The notes below the pieces were generated by a model. The model saw only the letters and a list, made by a program, of their open reading frames with translations. It ran no database searches and was not told where the DNA came from. Of a stretch of DNA of 64,000 nucleotides, positions 27,763 through 39,853 are shown piece by piece. How positions within the stretch are numbered: position 1 is the stretch's first letter; every line of letters begins with the position of its first letter. This stretch comes from Chthoniobacteraceae bacterium (GTDB taxonomy: Bacteria; Verrucomicrobiota; Verrucomicrobiia; Chthoniobacterales; Chthoniobacteraceae), in contig CANIWM010000011.1 in NCBI GenBank assembly GCA_947471505.1, positions 1-64,000 on the forward strand, read 5' to 3'. Position numbers and translations under genes: made by a program.

Positions 27763-29031
27763 CTACGCTCCAAAGCCCATCCGCCCCGACGGCGGCTCCA
27801 TGGTGGAGAGGCGGTCGGGGGTTTTCATTTTGGCGATGTGTTCGCGGAGTTGCTCGATTTGCTGGAGGACGGACGCGGCGAATTCGCTGTCGAGGTCGGC
27901 TTTGCCGGATTGGGCGCGGAGGAGGGCGGCGGAGAGGAACGCTTCTTTCAAATACGCGGGGGTAAATCCTGCGCTGCGATGGGCGACATCGGCGGCGAGC
28001 TTGGGTGCATCGAGGCTCGGGGTGATGTGCGGGGCGAGGGCTCCACGACTGAGGAGCGTCTCGCAGTAGCGGCGGCGCTCGGGTTCTTCGGGGAGGCCGA
28101 GGTGGAAGACGCGGTCGAACCGGCTGGGGCGCTTGAGGAGGGCTTCGTCAATGCGTCCGGGGTGGTTTGAGGAGGCGATGATGAAGAGCCCCTCGTTGTC
28201 GCCGAAGCCGTCGAGTTCGTTGAGGAACGCGGTGCGGTTGTAGTCGGTGACAAATCCATCCACGTCCTCAAATACGAGGATGCACGGTGCGAGGCGTCGG
28301 GCGCGGCTGAAGATGGCTCCGAGGGCGTCTTGGTGCGCCATGTCGCGCACATCGCGGACGTAGAGAAAGGGGAAGTTTGGCAGCGCGGTGGCGACGGCTT
28401 TGCACACCATCGTCTTGCCTGTTCCGGGCGGGCCGATGAGGAGGACGCCGCGCCGCCACGGGAAGCCGAGACGGATAAATGCGTCGCGCTGTTCGGCGAA
28501 CGAGAGCGCCGTTTGCTGGATGTTGGCGAGGAGGTCGGGCGGAAGGATGAGGTCGCCCCAGGAGACTTGGCCCAGCTCGGCGTCGAGGTCGGGCGCATTG
28601 TCCCAGCCGCCGCTGTAGCGCAGCGAGCGACCGATGGGGCGCGTGGTGTAATCGCTGAGCGCGGATGCGAAGCTGGCGACGACGTTTTCATCCACAGCGA
28701 TACAGACGACTTCGCCGCTGCTGCCAAAGCCGGGTGGCACGACAAGCTCAATGGTATCGCCCTGCCAAGTGACGGACCACCAGCCGAGATACGGGTGGAT
28801 GCTCTCGCCTTCGCCTTGCAGAAATTTACCCGCGAGCTGGCTCTTGAAGCCGGTCGCGCGCTCTTCCATGAAGCGCAGCGTCTGCGGGCGATTGGCGTGG
28901 ATGATAGTGACGGAGCACTTCGGCAGCGCCTTGCGAACTTGGGCGATGAGGGTGCTGGCGGAGTTCCCGTAGTTTGCCTCGGATTGCAGGGCTGCCTGCA
29001 TCGCCGCTTCGCGCCAATGTGGTTCGGACAT
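27763..29031 (-). CDS. AAA-family ATPase
   Basis: 422 residues from the ATG at 29031 (MSEPHWREAAMQ). Residues about 1-170 form an N-terminal domain of unknown role. The AAA module begins near residue 185, with Walker A LIGPPGTGKTMVCKA, Walker B CILVFEDVDGF, sensor-1 FIIASSNHPGRID and the arginine-containing RPSRFDRVFHL, as in the FtsH/CDC48/BCS1 clade. It would act as a hexameric unfoldase or remodeller. No protease domain is present, and the substrate is unknown. The neighbouring Gfo/Idh/MocA gene ends 6 bp before its start. Confidence 0.85.
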   Translation of the reverse strand: MSEPHWREAAMQAALQSEANYGNSASTLIAQVRKALPKCSVTIIHANRPQTLRFMEERATGFKSQLAGKFLQGEGESIHPYLGWWSVTWQGDTIELVVPPGFGSSGEVVCIAVDENVVASFASALSDYTTRPIGRSLRYSGGWDNAPDLDAELGQVSWGDLILPPDLLANIQQTALSFAEQRDAFIRLGFPWRRGVLLIGPPGTGKTMVCKAVATALPNFPFLYVRDVRDMAHQDALGAIFSRARRLAPCILVFEDVDGFVTDYNRTAFLNELDGFGDNEGLFIIASSNHPGRIDEALLKRPSRFDRVFHLGLPEEPERRRYCETLLSRGALAPHITPSLDAPKLAADVAHRSAGFTPAYLKEAFLSAALLRAQSGKADLDSEFAASVLQQIEQLREHIAKMKTPDRLSTMEPPSGRMGFGA

Positions 29032-29036
29032 GGGGC

Positions 29037-30365
29037 TTAGAGACCGGCGACTTCGTGGCCTTTGCGGTAGGTACGTTTCACGAATTCGTTGGCTTTGGCG
29101 ACGTTGGTAAAGTTCAGCGCGGGTCCGTCCCATTGCAGCAACTCGTCGGGGAAACGGGAGGCGACGCTGCCGAGCAGAACGGCCTCCGTCATGGGGCCTG
29201 CGTAGTCGAAGTTTGCGTCGCCGTTTTTGCGGTTGCCGAGTGCGGCTTCGATGAACTGGTGCCAGTGGTTATCGCCCGCGACTTTCTCGTAGGATGCGCC
29301 TTTGTTCTTCTCGCCGAGGAGCTTGGGCATTGCGATGTGGGGGAGGATCATGATGCCCTCGGTGCCGAGGAAAATGCTCCCTTGGTCGGGCAGCTTGCCA
29401 TTTTCCGCCACAAGGTCTTGCACGTCTTTGGGCGGGCGTTGGTCGCCGTCGTACCACGTCACGCGGACGGTCTTATCGGCGGTGTAGGCGGTGCCGGGGA
29501 AGACGTATTCCACGATGGCGTCGGTGGCCCACGAGTGGTCGTTCGGGGCGGCTCCACGGCTCTTCACGCTGACGGCGGAGGTGAGGGCGAGGGCTTTGAA
29601 AACGGGGTCGTAAATGTGGCAGCCCATATCGCCGAAAGTGCCCGTGCCGAAGTCGAGCCGCTTGCGCCAGTTGCCGGGGTGGTAGAAGCCGTTGCCGATG
29701 AACGGGCGCTCGGTGGCGACGCCGAGCCATTTATCCCAATCGAGTTCGGCGGGCGGGGTGTCCGTGGTGGTGGGCATCTTGCCGTTGTCGCCCCACTTTT
29801 TGCTGCTCCATGTGTGGACTTCTTTGATTTTCCCGATGGCCCCGGTCTGCACGAGCATGACGGCGGTGCGGTATTCCGTGGAGCTGTGGATCTGGATGCC
29901 CATCTGGGTGACGAGTTTCTTCTCGCGGGCGACTTCGGTGAGGCGGCGGCACTCGTAGAGGTCGTGGGTGAGGGGCTTTTGCCCATAGACGTTCACGCCG
30001 CGCTGGAGGGCCGTCATGCCGATGGCGGCGTGCATGTGGTCCGGCGTGGAGACGTTGACCGTCTGAAGGTCTTTCTCCTTCTCCAGCAGCTCGCGGAAGT
30101 CGGTGTAGATTTTTGCGTTGGGGAATTTTTTGAGGAACTCGGCAGCCTTCTTCGCATCCACATCGCACGCGGCGACGATGTCCACGGACTTGTGGCCAGC
30201 GATAGAGGAGACATCTGCCATCGCCATGCCCGAGCAGCCGAAAGAGGCGTGGCGGATGCGGGCACTCGGCGCTTGTGCGCGGAGGCCAGTAGTCACCCAC
30301 GGCGCGACGATGAGCCCTGTGGCGAGTTGTTGTAGGAAGGAGCGACGAGTGCGTTGAGTTTTCAT
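29037..30365 (-). CDS. Tat-exported Gfo/Idh/MocA family oxidoreductase
   Basis: 442 residues with the twin-arginine leader TRRSFLQQLATGLIVAPWVT. The NAD-binding fold lies at RHASFGCSGMAMADVSSI, and the EKP-equivalent reads GQKPLTHDLYECR. The C-terminal domain carries FGTGTFGDMGCHIYDP. The PVC subfamily with this long C-terminal domain is usually of unknown substrate. It lies directly upstream of the AAA gene on the same strand. Confidence 0.88.
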   Translation of the reverse strand: MKTQRTRRSFLQQLATGLIVAPWVTTGLRAQAPSARIRHASFGCSGMAMADVSSIAGHKSVDIVAACDVDAKKAAEFLKKFPNAKIYTDFRELLEKEKDLQTVNVSTPDHMHAAIGMTALQRGVNVYGQKPLTHDLYECRRLTEVAREKKLVTQMGIQIHSSTEYRTAVMLVQTGAIGKIKEVHTWSSKKWGDNGKMPTTTDTPPAELDWDKWLGVATERPFIGNGFYHPGNWRKRLDFGTGTFGDMGCHIYDPVFKALALTSAVSVKSRGAAPNDHSWATDAIVEYVFPGTAYTADKTVRVTWYDGDQRPPKDVQDLVAENGKLPDQGSIFLGTEGIMILPHIAMPKLLGEKNKGASYEKVAGDNHWHQFIEAALGNRKNGDANFDYAGPMTEAVLLGSVASRFPDELLQWDGPALNFTNVAKANEFVKRTYRKGHEVAGL

Positions 30366-30421
30366 GCGCGGGCGGTTTATGCAGCCGCCGCACGTTGTGC
30401 AAATGCAGAATCGCGCGGCAC

Positions 30422-30988
30422 CTACACGTCGCCCGACATGGGGAGCATTTTCAGGTGTTTTTCAAAGCAGTCTGGGCAGATGCCGTGGCTGAAATTGCTG
30501 CCGGTCTGCTGGGATATGTAGATTTCGACGCCCTGCCAAAAGTTCCCATCGTCGCGGATCTTTTTGCAGTACATGCAGATCGGGATGAGGTCTTTGAGAA
30601 CCTTGATTTGCATGGTGAAGTCAACGATCCGCTCGGCGACACGGAGCCGCATCATGATGCCTTCGCGGTCGAGCGGCTTGGTAAGGAAGTCGTCCACGCC
30701 AGCTTCCATGGCCTTGCGGAGATTCTCGCGCCCGGTGTGGATGGCGGTGAGGAGGATAAAGTAGGTGTAGTCGGTCTTGGGGCGGGCGCGCACTTTGTTG
30801 CAAAGCTCCAGCCCATCGAGCTCGGGCATCATCCAATCGCTGACGATGACGCGGACCGGCGATGCGTTGAATAGCTCCCAAGCGATAGTGCCATTCGCCG
30901 CGACGACGACATCATGCCCCGCGTTTTCTAGCGTGAACTGGAGGATTTTTGCCGACACGGGGTCGTCTTCAGCGATCAGAATTTTCAT
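30422..30988 (-). CDS. Response regulator with C-terminal cysteine motif
   Basis: 188 residues. The receiver domain has E7/D8/D9 and the phosphoacceptor Asp51 in VSDWMMPELDG, with the conserved lysine in FLTKPLD. A short C-terminal extension (about 130-185) reads IPICMYCKKIRDDGNFW and then SHGICPDCFEKH, two CxxC pairs that probably bind zinc. This extension is a recurring tail on receiver proteins, with unknown output. The gene overlaps the end of the hybrid kinase by 4 bp, so it is likely its cognate regulator. Confidence 0.88.
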   Translation of the reverse strand: MKILIAEDDPVSAKILQFTLENAGHDVVVAANGTIAWELFNASPVRVIVSDWMMPELDGLELCNKVRARPKTDYTYFILLTAIHTGRENLRKAMEAGVDDFLTKPLDREGIMMRLRVAERIVDFTMQIKVLKDLIPICMYCKKIRDDGNFWQGVEIYISQQTGSNFSHGICPDCFEKHLKMLPMSGDV

Positions 30989-33900
30989 ACGGGGGTATCA
31001 CACAGTTCGTGTTCCAAAGCAATGCGGACAAAGTGAAATTCGCGTTCCAGTTCCGCAAGCATGAGCTTCGCTGCGTCGATGTCGCTAGCGATTGCGGCGG
31101 ACTCCAGGCGCTCGCAGGCCTCGAACATTCGGGTTGCGCCGAAGTTGGCGCAGCTTCCTTTTAGCATGTGGGCTCCGCGGCTGAGGTAGCCGACGTTGCC
31201 TGTGCCGATCGCGGAGTGAGCGCCGTCGATGACTGGTTGTGTGTTGTCCAAAAATATGCGGATGAGCCCGGATAAAACGCCATTTCCGTTTTCGTCTTTC
31301 ATGGTGCGGAGTTCGTCGAGCGCTTCGCAATCGACGGCTGTTCTCCAGTTCAGTGCGCCGGTTTCACTATCCCGTAAGGCGATAAAGCGATCCAAGGCGG
31401 CTGCGAGTTCTTCGGCCCGTATGGGCTTGGACAGGTAGTCGTCCATTCCAGCATTGATACAGCGTTCCCGGTCGCCGGCCATTGCGTTTGCGGTCATCGC
31501 GATAATCCATGCGCGGTGCGCGGTTCCTGCCTCCAGTCTTCGGATTTCGCGGGTGGCATCGTATCCATCCAGTCGGGGCATTTGGCAATCCATCAGGATT
31601 ACCTCGTATGCAGTCGTACGGGTAGCAGCAAGGACAGCCCCGCCGTCGAACTCGATATCCACAGTGTGTCCGAGGCGCTGCAATTGAAGGCTCATCACTT
31701 TTTGATTCAGCTTGCTGTCTTCGCCGACTAAAATGCGGAGGCCCTGCCCGAGCGCCTTCGTTTCCGCTGTTGCTGGGACCACCCGTGGGGGTTGCACCAT
31801 TTTTTCACTCAAGCGCGATAGGCGGATTGCGGCGCGGAGTGCTGCGCGCTTGGCGGGCTTGGTGACGTGGGCCTTGATTCCCGCCGCCCTCAGTGCTGAG
31901 AGGTCTTCGGTTTCGTCGAGCAGCGTCAGCGCGATCAGATTCACCTTCGCAAACCGCGGATCGCCGTGAATCGCTCGGGTTAGCGCAAGGCCATCGATAT
32001 CGCTGGGGTGGAGATCGAGAATCGCCAGATCGAACGCGGGGCCACCTTTCCCTGTTGCACTGAGAGCGTCCATCGCTGCCGCTCCTGTGAGAACCGGGGT
32101 AGTCTCCACGCCCCAGCCGTGGAGTAGATGACAGATCGATTTACGCACGGCTTCGCATTTATCCAGCACTAGCGCCCGAGTTCCCGCGAACATGCCATGC
32201 GAATCGGCCTGTGCCGCCCATGCCGACGAGCGGCGGAAGCGTGCCGAAAACCAAAAAGTCGAGCCCTGCCCAGGCTCGCTCCGGACGCCGATTTCGCCGC
32301 CCATTTGGGCTACCAATCGCTTGCAGATCGCAAGTCCAAGGCCGGTGCCGCCGTAGCGCCGCGTCGTCGACCCGTCGGCCTGCACGAATGCCTGAAACAG
32401 TTTGGTAGCTTGCTCGTCTGAAACGCCAATACCGGTATCGGTGATGTTGAAGCGGAGGAGGATTTCGTCGCCCGCTTCCTCGACGGTCTCGACCTGCACA
32501 AAGACGTATCCTTTCCCTGTGAACTTCACGGCATTACCGACGAGATTTGCCAGCACTTGCCGCAGGCGGCCAGGGTCGCCAGAGAGGCCGCCCGACAGCC
32601 CGTGAGGGACGACGGAAGCAATATCGAGCTTCTTCTCTACGGCGTGTCCTGCGAATAAATCGAGTACGCCCTCGACGACATCCTGCGGATCGAAATCAAT
32701 CTCCTCAAAGCTCATCATTCCTGCCTCGATCTTCGAAAAATCAAGGATGTCGTTGATGATCTTTAACAGCGCCTCTGCGCTATCCGCAATCGTCTGCGTG
32801 AAATCGCGCTGACGCTGCGGCATGTCCATGTCGAGCAGTAGTCCCGTCATCCCGATGATACCGTTCATCGGCGTACGGATTTCGTGGCTCATGTTCGCGA
32901 GGAACTCGCTCTTGAGTCGGGCTGATTCGATAGCGGCAGCGTGCGCCTTGGCCATCGCTTGCTCCGCCTCTTTGCGGGCGGTGATGTCTTCGATGGCCCC
33001 TTCGTAATAGATGATCTTTCCTTGCTCGTCGCGCACGCATCGCGCGTGCTCGGAGACCCAGATGATGTTTCCACTCTTCCGGTACATCTGCGACTCAAAC
33101 TCCGAAACGGAGCCGTTCTTTTCCATCAACTCGCAGAACTCGCGCCGCCGTTCCGGGATCACGTAAACTTGCCGGGCGATGTCGTCCACTGAGTTGATGA
33201 GCGCTTCCGGTGAAGCATAGCCGTGAATCTCTGCGAGGGCCGGGTTCGCGTTCAAGTAGCGACCATCGGGCGTCGTCTGGAAAATGCCCTCGATCGCGTT
33301 CTCGAAAATCTTCCGGTATTTCTCCTCAGCGGCTCGGATTTCGTGCCCTGCTTGCTGTAGCGCGCTGATGTCCTGCATCGTGCAGCGCAGTCCGCTGATG
33401 GCTCCGGAGGCATTGGTCATCAGGCGCTCCGTCACGAGCGCGGGTACAAGCGAGCCGTCTTTTTTGCGGAACGTGCATTGGTATCCCTCGTCCAGTTTCG
33501 CCCGCCCGGCGAGCTTGGCGACGAGGGAGTCGTGGACCACTCGCTCTACAACAAACTCCCACACGGGCCGCCGCTCCATCTCGCCTTTTTCATAGCCGAG
33601 AAGCGCCAGTTCCGTGGCGTTCACGCGACTTATGCGGCCTTCGATATCGAGCTCGTGGTAGGCCACCGGTGCATCGTCGAAGAGATCGCGAAACTGTGAT
33701 TCGCTCAGCTTCAATGCGCGTTCGGCTCGGCGTTGCTCCCGGATGTCCACGCCGATTCCTCCAAGGAGCGTGCGCTCGGGCGTCACGATCGGGAACTTCA
33801 CCACCAGCCACTCGTACTCCTTTCCTGCTCCTGTTGTGACGACTTCGATCTGCTGCGCAGCTTTGTTCGTTTCGAGGATATTGCGGTCATATTCCACGAC

Positions 33901-35052
33901 CCTGCGCGCCGAGTCGATTGGTAGCCAATCGAAGTCGCTCTTCCCGATCATCTCCTCTTGCGACGTATCGAAGGCGTCCGCCATCACCTCATTGATAAAC
34001 AGCATCCGCCCTTGGTCGTCCTTGATGAAGCACAGCGTTGGGCTGTGGTTCATAAATGCCAAGAAACGCTCTTCGGAGTCCTGTAGCGCCCGCTCCGCAT
34101 AGCGTCGCTCTGAGAGGTCGAGCCATGAAGCGATGAGTATGGAGCGCCCGTTGAGGGGCATCGGCGTCAGCGCCACCTCTACGGGAAATTCTTCGCCATC
34201 CGCGCATCTCGCGATCCATTCGTATCGGAGATGTCCCGCTTGATTCGCCAAATCCCACAGCTCTTCGCGCTTCACGCTCGAAAGCGAGCCATCGCTCTGC
34301 ACGGCAGGTGCTAATTCGTCCACCGACATCGCTAGCAACTCGAGCTTTGTCCCAAAGCGCAGCATCTCTACCGCAGCGCGGTTGCAATCGGCGATTCGCG
34401 TTCCGTCAAAAATGAAATACCCAGCCGCCGAATTATCAAATAGCGCACGGAACTTTTCCTCCGAAGCCAGCAGAGCCGACACGTCGCGTGCAGTCGCGAA
34501 AAAGTTTGGATGCCTTTCCGATTCACTGCCCAAGCGTGTCAGCGTCACGTCGAAAGTCACGACTCGCCCATCGGACATCTGGCTGGTGGCTTGGAATACA
34601 CCGACCCCGCCCGAGCGAGCCGCGGTCAAAGCCCCGCTTGCAGCATGGCGATGCTCAGCGGACCAAAGGTCGCGCCAAAGAATCCTCGTATTCGGCACCA
34701 GTCCGGCAGCCTGAATCAACAGCAAGCCTTGAGAATTCACGGCGGCGATAGAGCCCGACTCCTTCAGGGTAAAAAGCGCATCGCAACTGCTTTCGAACGA
34801 CTGTCTGCGAGACTCCTCGGAGCGAGCTAAATCCTCCGTCAACTCTGCCAGAGCTGCGGCACTCTCCATCGCACCCTTTTTCACGAGGCGGAGAGAAGCA
34901 CCCATAGCGCTAGCGACCAGCGCTCCGCCCCCGAGCATTACCCATTTTAGCGACGTCTCTGGCGCGAAGAAGCCCGCCGCCATCATGGCGACAATCACTG
35001 CGATACCGGCGATGCCGACGCTGATGAGACTACGTTCTGTTTTCTGGTTCAT
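30985..35052 (-). CDS. Multi-PAS hybrid sensor histidine kinase with two receivers and HPt
   Basis: About 1355 residues from the ATG at 35052. Two N-terminal transmembrane helices (about 10-50) are followed by about five PAS/PAC modules (about 85-720). The HisKA site is [19 protein letters not shown], and the HATPase domain holds [23 protein letters not shown] and [14 protein letters not shown] first receiver has lost part of its acidic pocket ([10 protein letters not shown]) but keeps the phosphoacceptor-type [12 protein letters not shown] second, complete receiver reads [14 protein letters not shown] and [13 protein letters not shown]. The C-terminal HPt histidine is in [13 protein letters not shown]. 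This is a full phosphorelay ending in the overlapping response regulator gene. Confidence 0.9.
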   Translation of the reverse strand: MNQKTERSLISVGIAGIAVIVAMMAAGFFAPETSLKWVMLGGGALVASAMGASLRLVKKGAMESAAALAELTEDLARSEESRRQSFESSCDALFTLKESGSIAAVNSQGLLLIQAAGLVPNTRILWRDLWSAEHRHAASGALTAARSGGVGVFQATSQMSDGRVVTFDVTLTRLGSESERHPNFFATARDVSALLASEEKFRALFDNSAAGYFIFDGTRIADCNRAAVEMLRFGTKLELLAMSVDELAPAVQSDGSLSSVKREELWDLANQAGHLRYEWIARCADGEEFPVEVALTPMPLNGRSILIASWLDLSERRYAERALQDSEERFLAFMNHSPTLCFIKDDQGRMLFINEVMADAFDTSQEEMIGKSDFDWLPIDSARRVVEYDRNILETNKAAQQIEVVTTGAGKEYEWLVVKFPIVTPERTLLGGIGVDIREQRRAERALKLSESQFRDLFDDAPVAYHELDIEGRISRVNATELALLGYEKGEMERRPVWEFVVERVVHDSLVAKLAGRAKLDEGYQCTFRKKDGSLVPALVTERLMTNASGAISGLRCTMQDISALQQAGHEIRAAEEKYRKIFENAIEGIFQTTPDGRYLNANPALAEIHGYASPEALINSVDDIARQVYVIPERRREFCELMEKNGSVSEFESQMYRKSGNIIWVSEHARCVRDEQGKIIYYEGAIEDITARKEAEQAMAKAHAAAIESARLKSEFLANMSHEIRTPMNGIIGMTGLLLDMDMPQRQRDFTQTIADSAEALLKIINDILDFSKIEAGMMSFEEIDFDPQDVVEGVLDLFAGHAVEKKLDIASVVPHGLSGGLSGDPGRLRQVLANLVGNAVKFTGKGYVFVQVETVEEAGDEILLRFNITDTGIGVSDEQATKLFQAFVQADGSTTRRYGGTGLGLAICKRLVAQMGGEIGVRSEPGQGSTFWFSARFRRSSAWAAQADSHGMFAGTRALVLDKCEAVRKSICHLLHGWGVETTPVLTGAAAMDALSATGKGGPAFDLAILDLHPSDIDGLALTRAIHGDPRFAKVNLIALTLLDETEDLSALRAAGIKAHVTKPAKRAALRAAIRLSRLSEKMVQPPRVVPATAETKALGQGLRILVGEDSKLNQKVMSLQLQRLGHTVDIEFDGGAVLAATRTTAYEVILMDCQMPRLDGYDATREIRRLEAGTAHRAWIIAMTANAMAGDRERCINAGMDDYLSKPIRAEELAAALDRFIALRDSETGALNWRTAVDCEALDELRTMKDENGNGVLSGLIRIFLDNTQPVIDGAHSAIGTGNVGYLSRGAHMLKGSCANFGATRMFEACERLESAAIASDIDAAKLMLAELEREFHFVRIALEHELCDTPV

Positions 35053-35230
35053 CCGGGGCTGATTTCGGAAGCCAGTTCCAAAAGCAGGAAATAGACCGGT
35101 TGGGAACCTCCATTCTTCATCGCGAGGGCAAACAGGTGTGGACGGCCGTGACACCGGAAAGCCCATAATCTGGTTGCGTTCTAAAGTTCGCACTTGAACA
35201 GGATCTCGCCGTTCTCTACCTGCGCTCGCT

Positions 35231-38131
35231 ATGAATCCGACCCTGTTCCGTTCCGCGCTCTGTTTTTTCCTGCTCACGCTCGCTGGCTTTGCCGAGCCGT
35301 TGGGGACGCTTGTGCGGGAGTTCGACTACGATGTCGTCCGCTTCGTTCGCGACCCGGTGCGGGCGCGCATTTATGCCACGACGAAGGCGAACACGGTCAT
35401 CGTCATTAATACGCAGACGGTGCAGGTCACGAACGAGTTTGCCATCGGCTCGAACCCGAGCGGGCTGGATGTAAATGCGGACGGTTCCCGGCTTTTCGTT
35501 GCGTGTGGTGGCTCGACGACTGCGGGCATCGGCGTCATTGATTTGGTCACGCTGCAAAAGCTGCCGAGCCTGCCCACGCCCTACGCGCCAGCCGACGTTG
35601 CGGCGGGGCTTGAGGACCGACTTTATATTTCTCCCGTAGGCGGCGGGAGCTACGACAACTTGCGGCAAATCAGCGCAGTGGACGGCGCGGTGCAGGCAAC
35701 TCTTGGAGGCGGTGTGTTCGTGTACTACGGTGCGCAACTCGTGCTCACACCGGACCGGAAGAAGCTCTTCATGGGCAATGTGGGGCTCTCGCCGGGAACA
35801 CTGGCGCGGTTCGACGTTGCTACGGCGACGCCTGTGTTTGAGCAGGCCGGTTCAAATCTCGGCGGCAACGGGCAGAGCGTGATCATGTCGCACACGGGCG
35901 ACGCTGTATGCTACGCGGTGGGCGGGGGCAATTCGGGCTACGACATCCGGCTCATCCCCATTGATAATGTGGACGGTGCAATCGGCACGTTTGAATGTGG
36001 TGCATACCCCACAAATGGCGCATTCAGCCCGGACGACGCATTCTTTTACACCGCCCCGAACACTCAGGATAAAGTCCTCGTTTTCAGCAGGAGCACCTTT
36101 GTGCAGACGGGCTCGTTCACCATTCCGCAGGATGCCAAAGATTTGATCACCGACTCGCGTGGGCGGCATATTTACACGTCGGGTTCGGTTTACACGGAGG
36201 TCGGTAAACTGCGCGTCTATGGCACCGGGCGCGATTCGGGCGGGTTCACCATCACCCATCCCGCGACGGCCACTGTGCGTCGCGGAGACTCGCTCTCGGT
36301 CGCCGTCACGAGCGACCGAAATGGCGTCACATTTTCCGCCACGGGACTGCCTGCTGGCGTGAGCATTAATCCGGCAAGCGGGCTCATATCCGGCATTCCA
36401 ACTGTTGCGGGAAATTACACCGTGGAACTGCTCGTGACGGATACAGCAAGCATCGAGGCGACGGGCACCATTACGCTCAACGTGCTTACCCCATTCACGG
36501 TGACTGCGGGCGCGGGCGGCAGCGTCACGGCCAGCTACGCCGGGACGACTTGGCGGCAGATTGGTGCCGCGTATTCGTTCACTGCGACGGCGAATTCCGG
36601 CTCCGTTTTCAGCGGATGGACCGGCTCCCGCACCTCGACCTCGGCCACGCTCAGTGGAACGGTCGCGTCGGATATGGCGTTCACTGCGAATTTCTCGAAT
36701 GTGGTGGATTTCACCGTCGCCGTCAGCGGCCACGGCACGATCACGCCTGCAAATTTGCTTGGCACCACACACCCGCTCCCCGGACAGCAAATCGGACTTA
36801 CTGCCGTTCCCGCAGATGGGAGTCGCTTCGTCGGCTGGACGGGCTCGGTGACGAGCAGCCTGAGCGTCATTGTCGTGACGGTCACGGGCGACGCGAGCAT
36901 CACCGCGAACTTCGAGTCAACCTCGAGCGCGCCGCTCACCCTATCGGCAAGCGGCCTCGGCTCCGTGCACGGAGCACCTAGCGGCACGACGACGCACTTT
37001 TTCGGCGAGTCGCTATCTCTCACGCCGGTACCCGGGCCGGGCGCGAGATTCACCGGCTGGACTGGTGCGGCGACGACCACGCAGAACCCGCTCACTTTTC
37101 AGTTCCAAGGGCAGATGGCACTCGTCGCGAACTTCGATATGCTCCGCAGCTACGCGGGCACGTACCGCGCCGTGCTCGCCCCTAGCGAGGATGTCATCGT
37201 GGATGGGATGATGGACGTGACCATCGGGGTGAACGGCGCATTTAGCGCAAAGCTCCGCTACGCTGGCGCGGTGTTCGCTTTCACGGGAAATGCCGCCGCC
37301 CTCAGCGGTGTCACGGTGCGACTCCCCCGTGTGGGCAATGCGCTCCCACTCACCGTCGGCCTGCGCCTCGCGAGGCAAGACGGCGTGCCGAGTCTCCTGC
37401 TCCAAGTGGACGATGGGGCGCTCCGCTTCACCTCCGTATCCCGTGCTCGCCCGCTCTTCCCGCCGAGCGGAATCAGCGCGCTCATCGGGCAATACACCTT
37501 CCAGATACCCCCGCCAGACGCGGGCGGATTTGGCTACGGCTACGGCACCGCGCGCATCACACGCACGGGTGCGCTCCGGCTTGAAGGCGTGCTCGGCGAC
37601 GGCGCACCGTTTTCCAGCGGCACCTACATCACCGAGGGCCACGACACCGTGCTCCATATCCCGCTCTATGAAGACAAGGGATTCATCGGCGGGACGGTGC
37701 ATTTCGATGAAAGCGAAAGCGGCAGCGACTTCTCCGGCGCGCTCAGTTGGTCGCGCCCCGTGCGGCCCACGGCGCAGCGATACATCAGCGGATTTTCCCG
37801 CCCGGTCACGCTGCTCGGCTCGCGCTTCATCGTCCCCGCAGCGGGGGCAAATCTCCTATCCGTGACCGACGCGCGACTCGTGTTTGAAGGCGGCGACTTG
37901 CCCACCCTCGCCAGCATCAACGTACGACTCGGCGTGAGGAATACCATCGCGCCGGTTCTCCCCGTGGGTGGCGGGTTCAAAACCCGACTGGTAACAGCGA
38001 CCGGCAACTTTCGAGGCAGTTTTAACGGAGGCCAGACCTTCAGCGGCATCGTATTTCAAAAAGCCAGCATCGCCATCGGACAATTCCCCAGCCCCGACCG
38101 CGTAGGCTCTGTGAGGCTGGAGCCGAGATAG
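35231..38131 (+). CDS. Secreted propeller protein with Ig-like and InlB-type repeats
   Basis: 966 residues with a Sec signal peptide (LFRSALCFFLLTLAGFAEP). Residues about 25-330 look like a YVTN-type beta-propeller (IYATTKANTVIVINTQ, GSNPSGLDVNADGSRLFV). A putative-Ig segment with GLPAGVSINPASGLISG follows. Three divergent InlB B-repeats (FTVTAGAGGSVTASYAGTTW; FTVAVSGHGTITPA; LTLSASGLGSVHGA) each end with FxGWTG...ANF. The C-terminal 330 residues are beta-rich and unassigned. It is probably a cell-surface adhesion or binding protein. No sorting signal is visible at the C-terminus. Confidence 0.8.
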   Translation: MNPTLFRSALCFFLLTLAGFAEPLGTLVREFDYDVVRFVRDPVRARIYATTKANTVIVINTQTVQVTNEFAIGSNPSGLDVNADGSRLFVACGGSTTAGIGVIDLVTLQKLPSLPTPYAPADVAAGLEDRLYISPVGGGSYDNLRQISAVDGAVQATLGGGVFVYYGAQLVLTPDRKKLFMGNVGLSPGTLARFDVATATPVFEQAGSNLGGNGQSVIMSHTGDAVCYAVGGGNSGYDIRLIPIDNVDGAIGTFECGAYPTNGAFSPDDAFFYTAPNTQDKVLVFSRSTFVQTGSFTIPQDAKDLITDSRGRHIYTSGSVYTEVGKLRVYGTGRDSGGFTITHPATATVRRGDSLSVAVTSDRNGVTFSATGLPAGVSINPASGLISGIPTVAGNYTVELLVTDTASIEATGTITLNVLTPFTVTAGAGGSVTASYAGTTWRQIGAAYSFTATANSGSVFSGWTGSRTSTSATLSGTVASDMAFTANFSNVVDFTVAVSGHGTITPANLLGTTHPLPGQQIGLTAVPADGSRFVGWTGSVTSSLSVIVVTVTGDASITANFESTSSAPLTLSASGLGSVHGAPSGTTTHFFGESLSLTPVPGPGARFTGWTGAATTTQNPLTFQFQGQMALVANFDMLRSYAGTYRAVLAPSEDVIVDGMMDVTIGVNGAFSAKLRYAGAVFAFTGNAAALSGVTVRLPRVGNALPLTVGLRLARQDGVPSLLLQVDDGALRFTSVSRARPLFPPSGISALIGQYTFQIPPPDAGGFGYGYGTARITRTGALRLEGVLGDGAPFSSGTYITEGHDTVLHIPLYEDKGFIGGTVHFDESESGSDFSGALSWSRPVRPTAQRYISGFSRPVTLLGSRFIVPAAGANLLSVTDARLVFEGGDLPTLASINVRLGVRNTIAPVLPVGGGFKTRLVTATGNFRGSFNGGQTFSGIVFQKASIAIGQFPSPDRVGSVRLEPR

Positions 38132-38135
38132 GCTT

Positions 38136-38984
38136 TCAGTTCAGCACCCCGCCGAAGTGCAGCGCGAGCAGCAACGCAGCAAGCGCGACCCGGTACCAGC
38201 CAAACCCCGTGAATGTATGGGAGCGCACGTAGCCCAGCAGCCAACGCACCGCGAAGACCGACGATACCGCCGCGACTACCGAGGAAATCAACAGCGGTCC
38301 CCACTGCATCGGCAGGACTTGCTTCACCATGTCCGCGCCGTGTCCCACTTCCAGCACTGCGCCGTGAGCTTTGATGGATTCGAGGATTTTCAGCGCCCCA
38401 GCCGCGCAGAGCGTCGGGATGCCGAGCAGGAACGAAAACTCCGTCGCGGGACCACGCCCGAGGCCCATCATCAGCGCCACGAGGATCGTGACGCCCGAGC
38501 GCGATGTGCCGGGGAAAGCGACTGCCGCCAATTGTGCGGTGCCTATAGCGAGAGCGATAGGCCACGTCACCCCCAGCACGCTGCCACGCCCGCGTAGCCA
38601 CCGCTCGACGACTATGAAAAGAACCCCGCCCACGGCCAACGCCAACGCGATAGGCAGCAGAGTCTCCGGTAGTCGCAGGTTTGCTTTTTTCAAGATCAGT
38701 CCGCCCACGCCTGTGATGAAAAAGGCGGCGAGCAACTTCACGAAATAATCCCGATACACCGGCTCCCGCCAGCGCCCGAGCGTCACCAATCGATCCTTGA
38801 AAAGCGGCAGCGCCGCCAACACCGCGCCGCATTGGATCGCGACGTTATACACCTCCGTGCGAAAGAACGGACCCGCTTTCAGGAAGTGCTCCGCAATGAG
38901 CAGATGCCCTGTGGATGAGACGGGGATAAATTCCGTGAGCCCCTCGACGAGGCCGAGGATGAGTGCGACGAGCCAATCAGACAT
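38136..38984 (-). CDS. uppP: Undecaprenyl-diphosphatase UppP
   Basis: 282 residues, a polytopic membrane protein. The family motifs EGLTEFIPVSSTGHL near the N-terminus and FPGTSRSGVTI around residue 160 are both present. It dephosphorylates undecaprenyl pyrophosphate to regenerate the lipid carrier for peptidoglycan and other envelope polymers, and confers bacitracin resistance. It stops 4 bp from the convergent propeller gene and begins just after the PII gene. Confidence 0.95.
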   Translation of the reverse strand: MSDWLVALILGLVEGLTEFIPVSSTGHLLIAEHFLKAGPFFRTEVYNVAIQCGAVLAALPLFKDRLVTLGRWREPVYRDYFVKLLAAFFITGVGGLILKKANLRLPETLLPIALALAVGGVLFIVVERWLRGRGSVLGVTWPIALAIGTAQLAAVAFPGTSRSGVTILVALMMGLGRGPATEFSFLLGIPTLCAAGALKILESIKAHGAVLEVGHGADMVKQVLPMQWGPLLISSVVAAVSSVFAVRWLLGYVRSHTFTGFGWYRVALAALLLALHFGGVLN

Positions 38985-38996
38985 CGAGCGTGCGTG

Positions 38997-39853
<857 letters not shown>

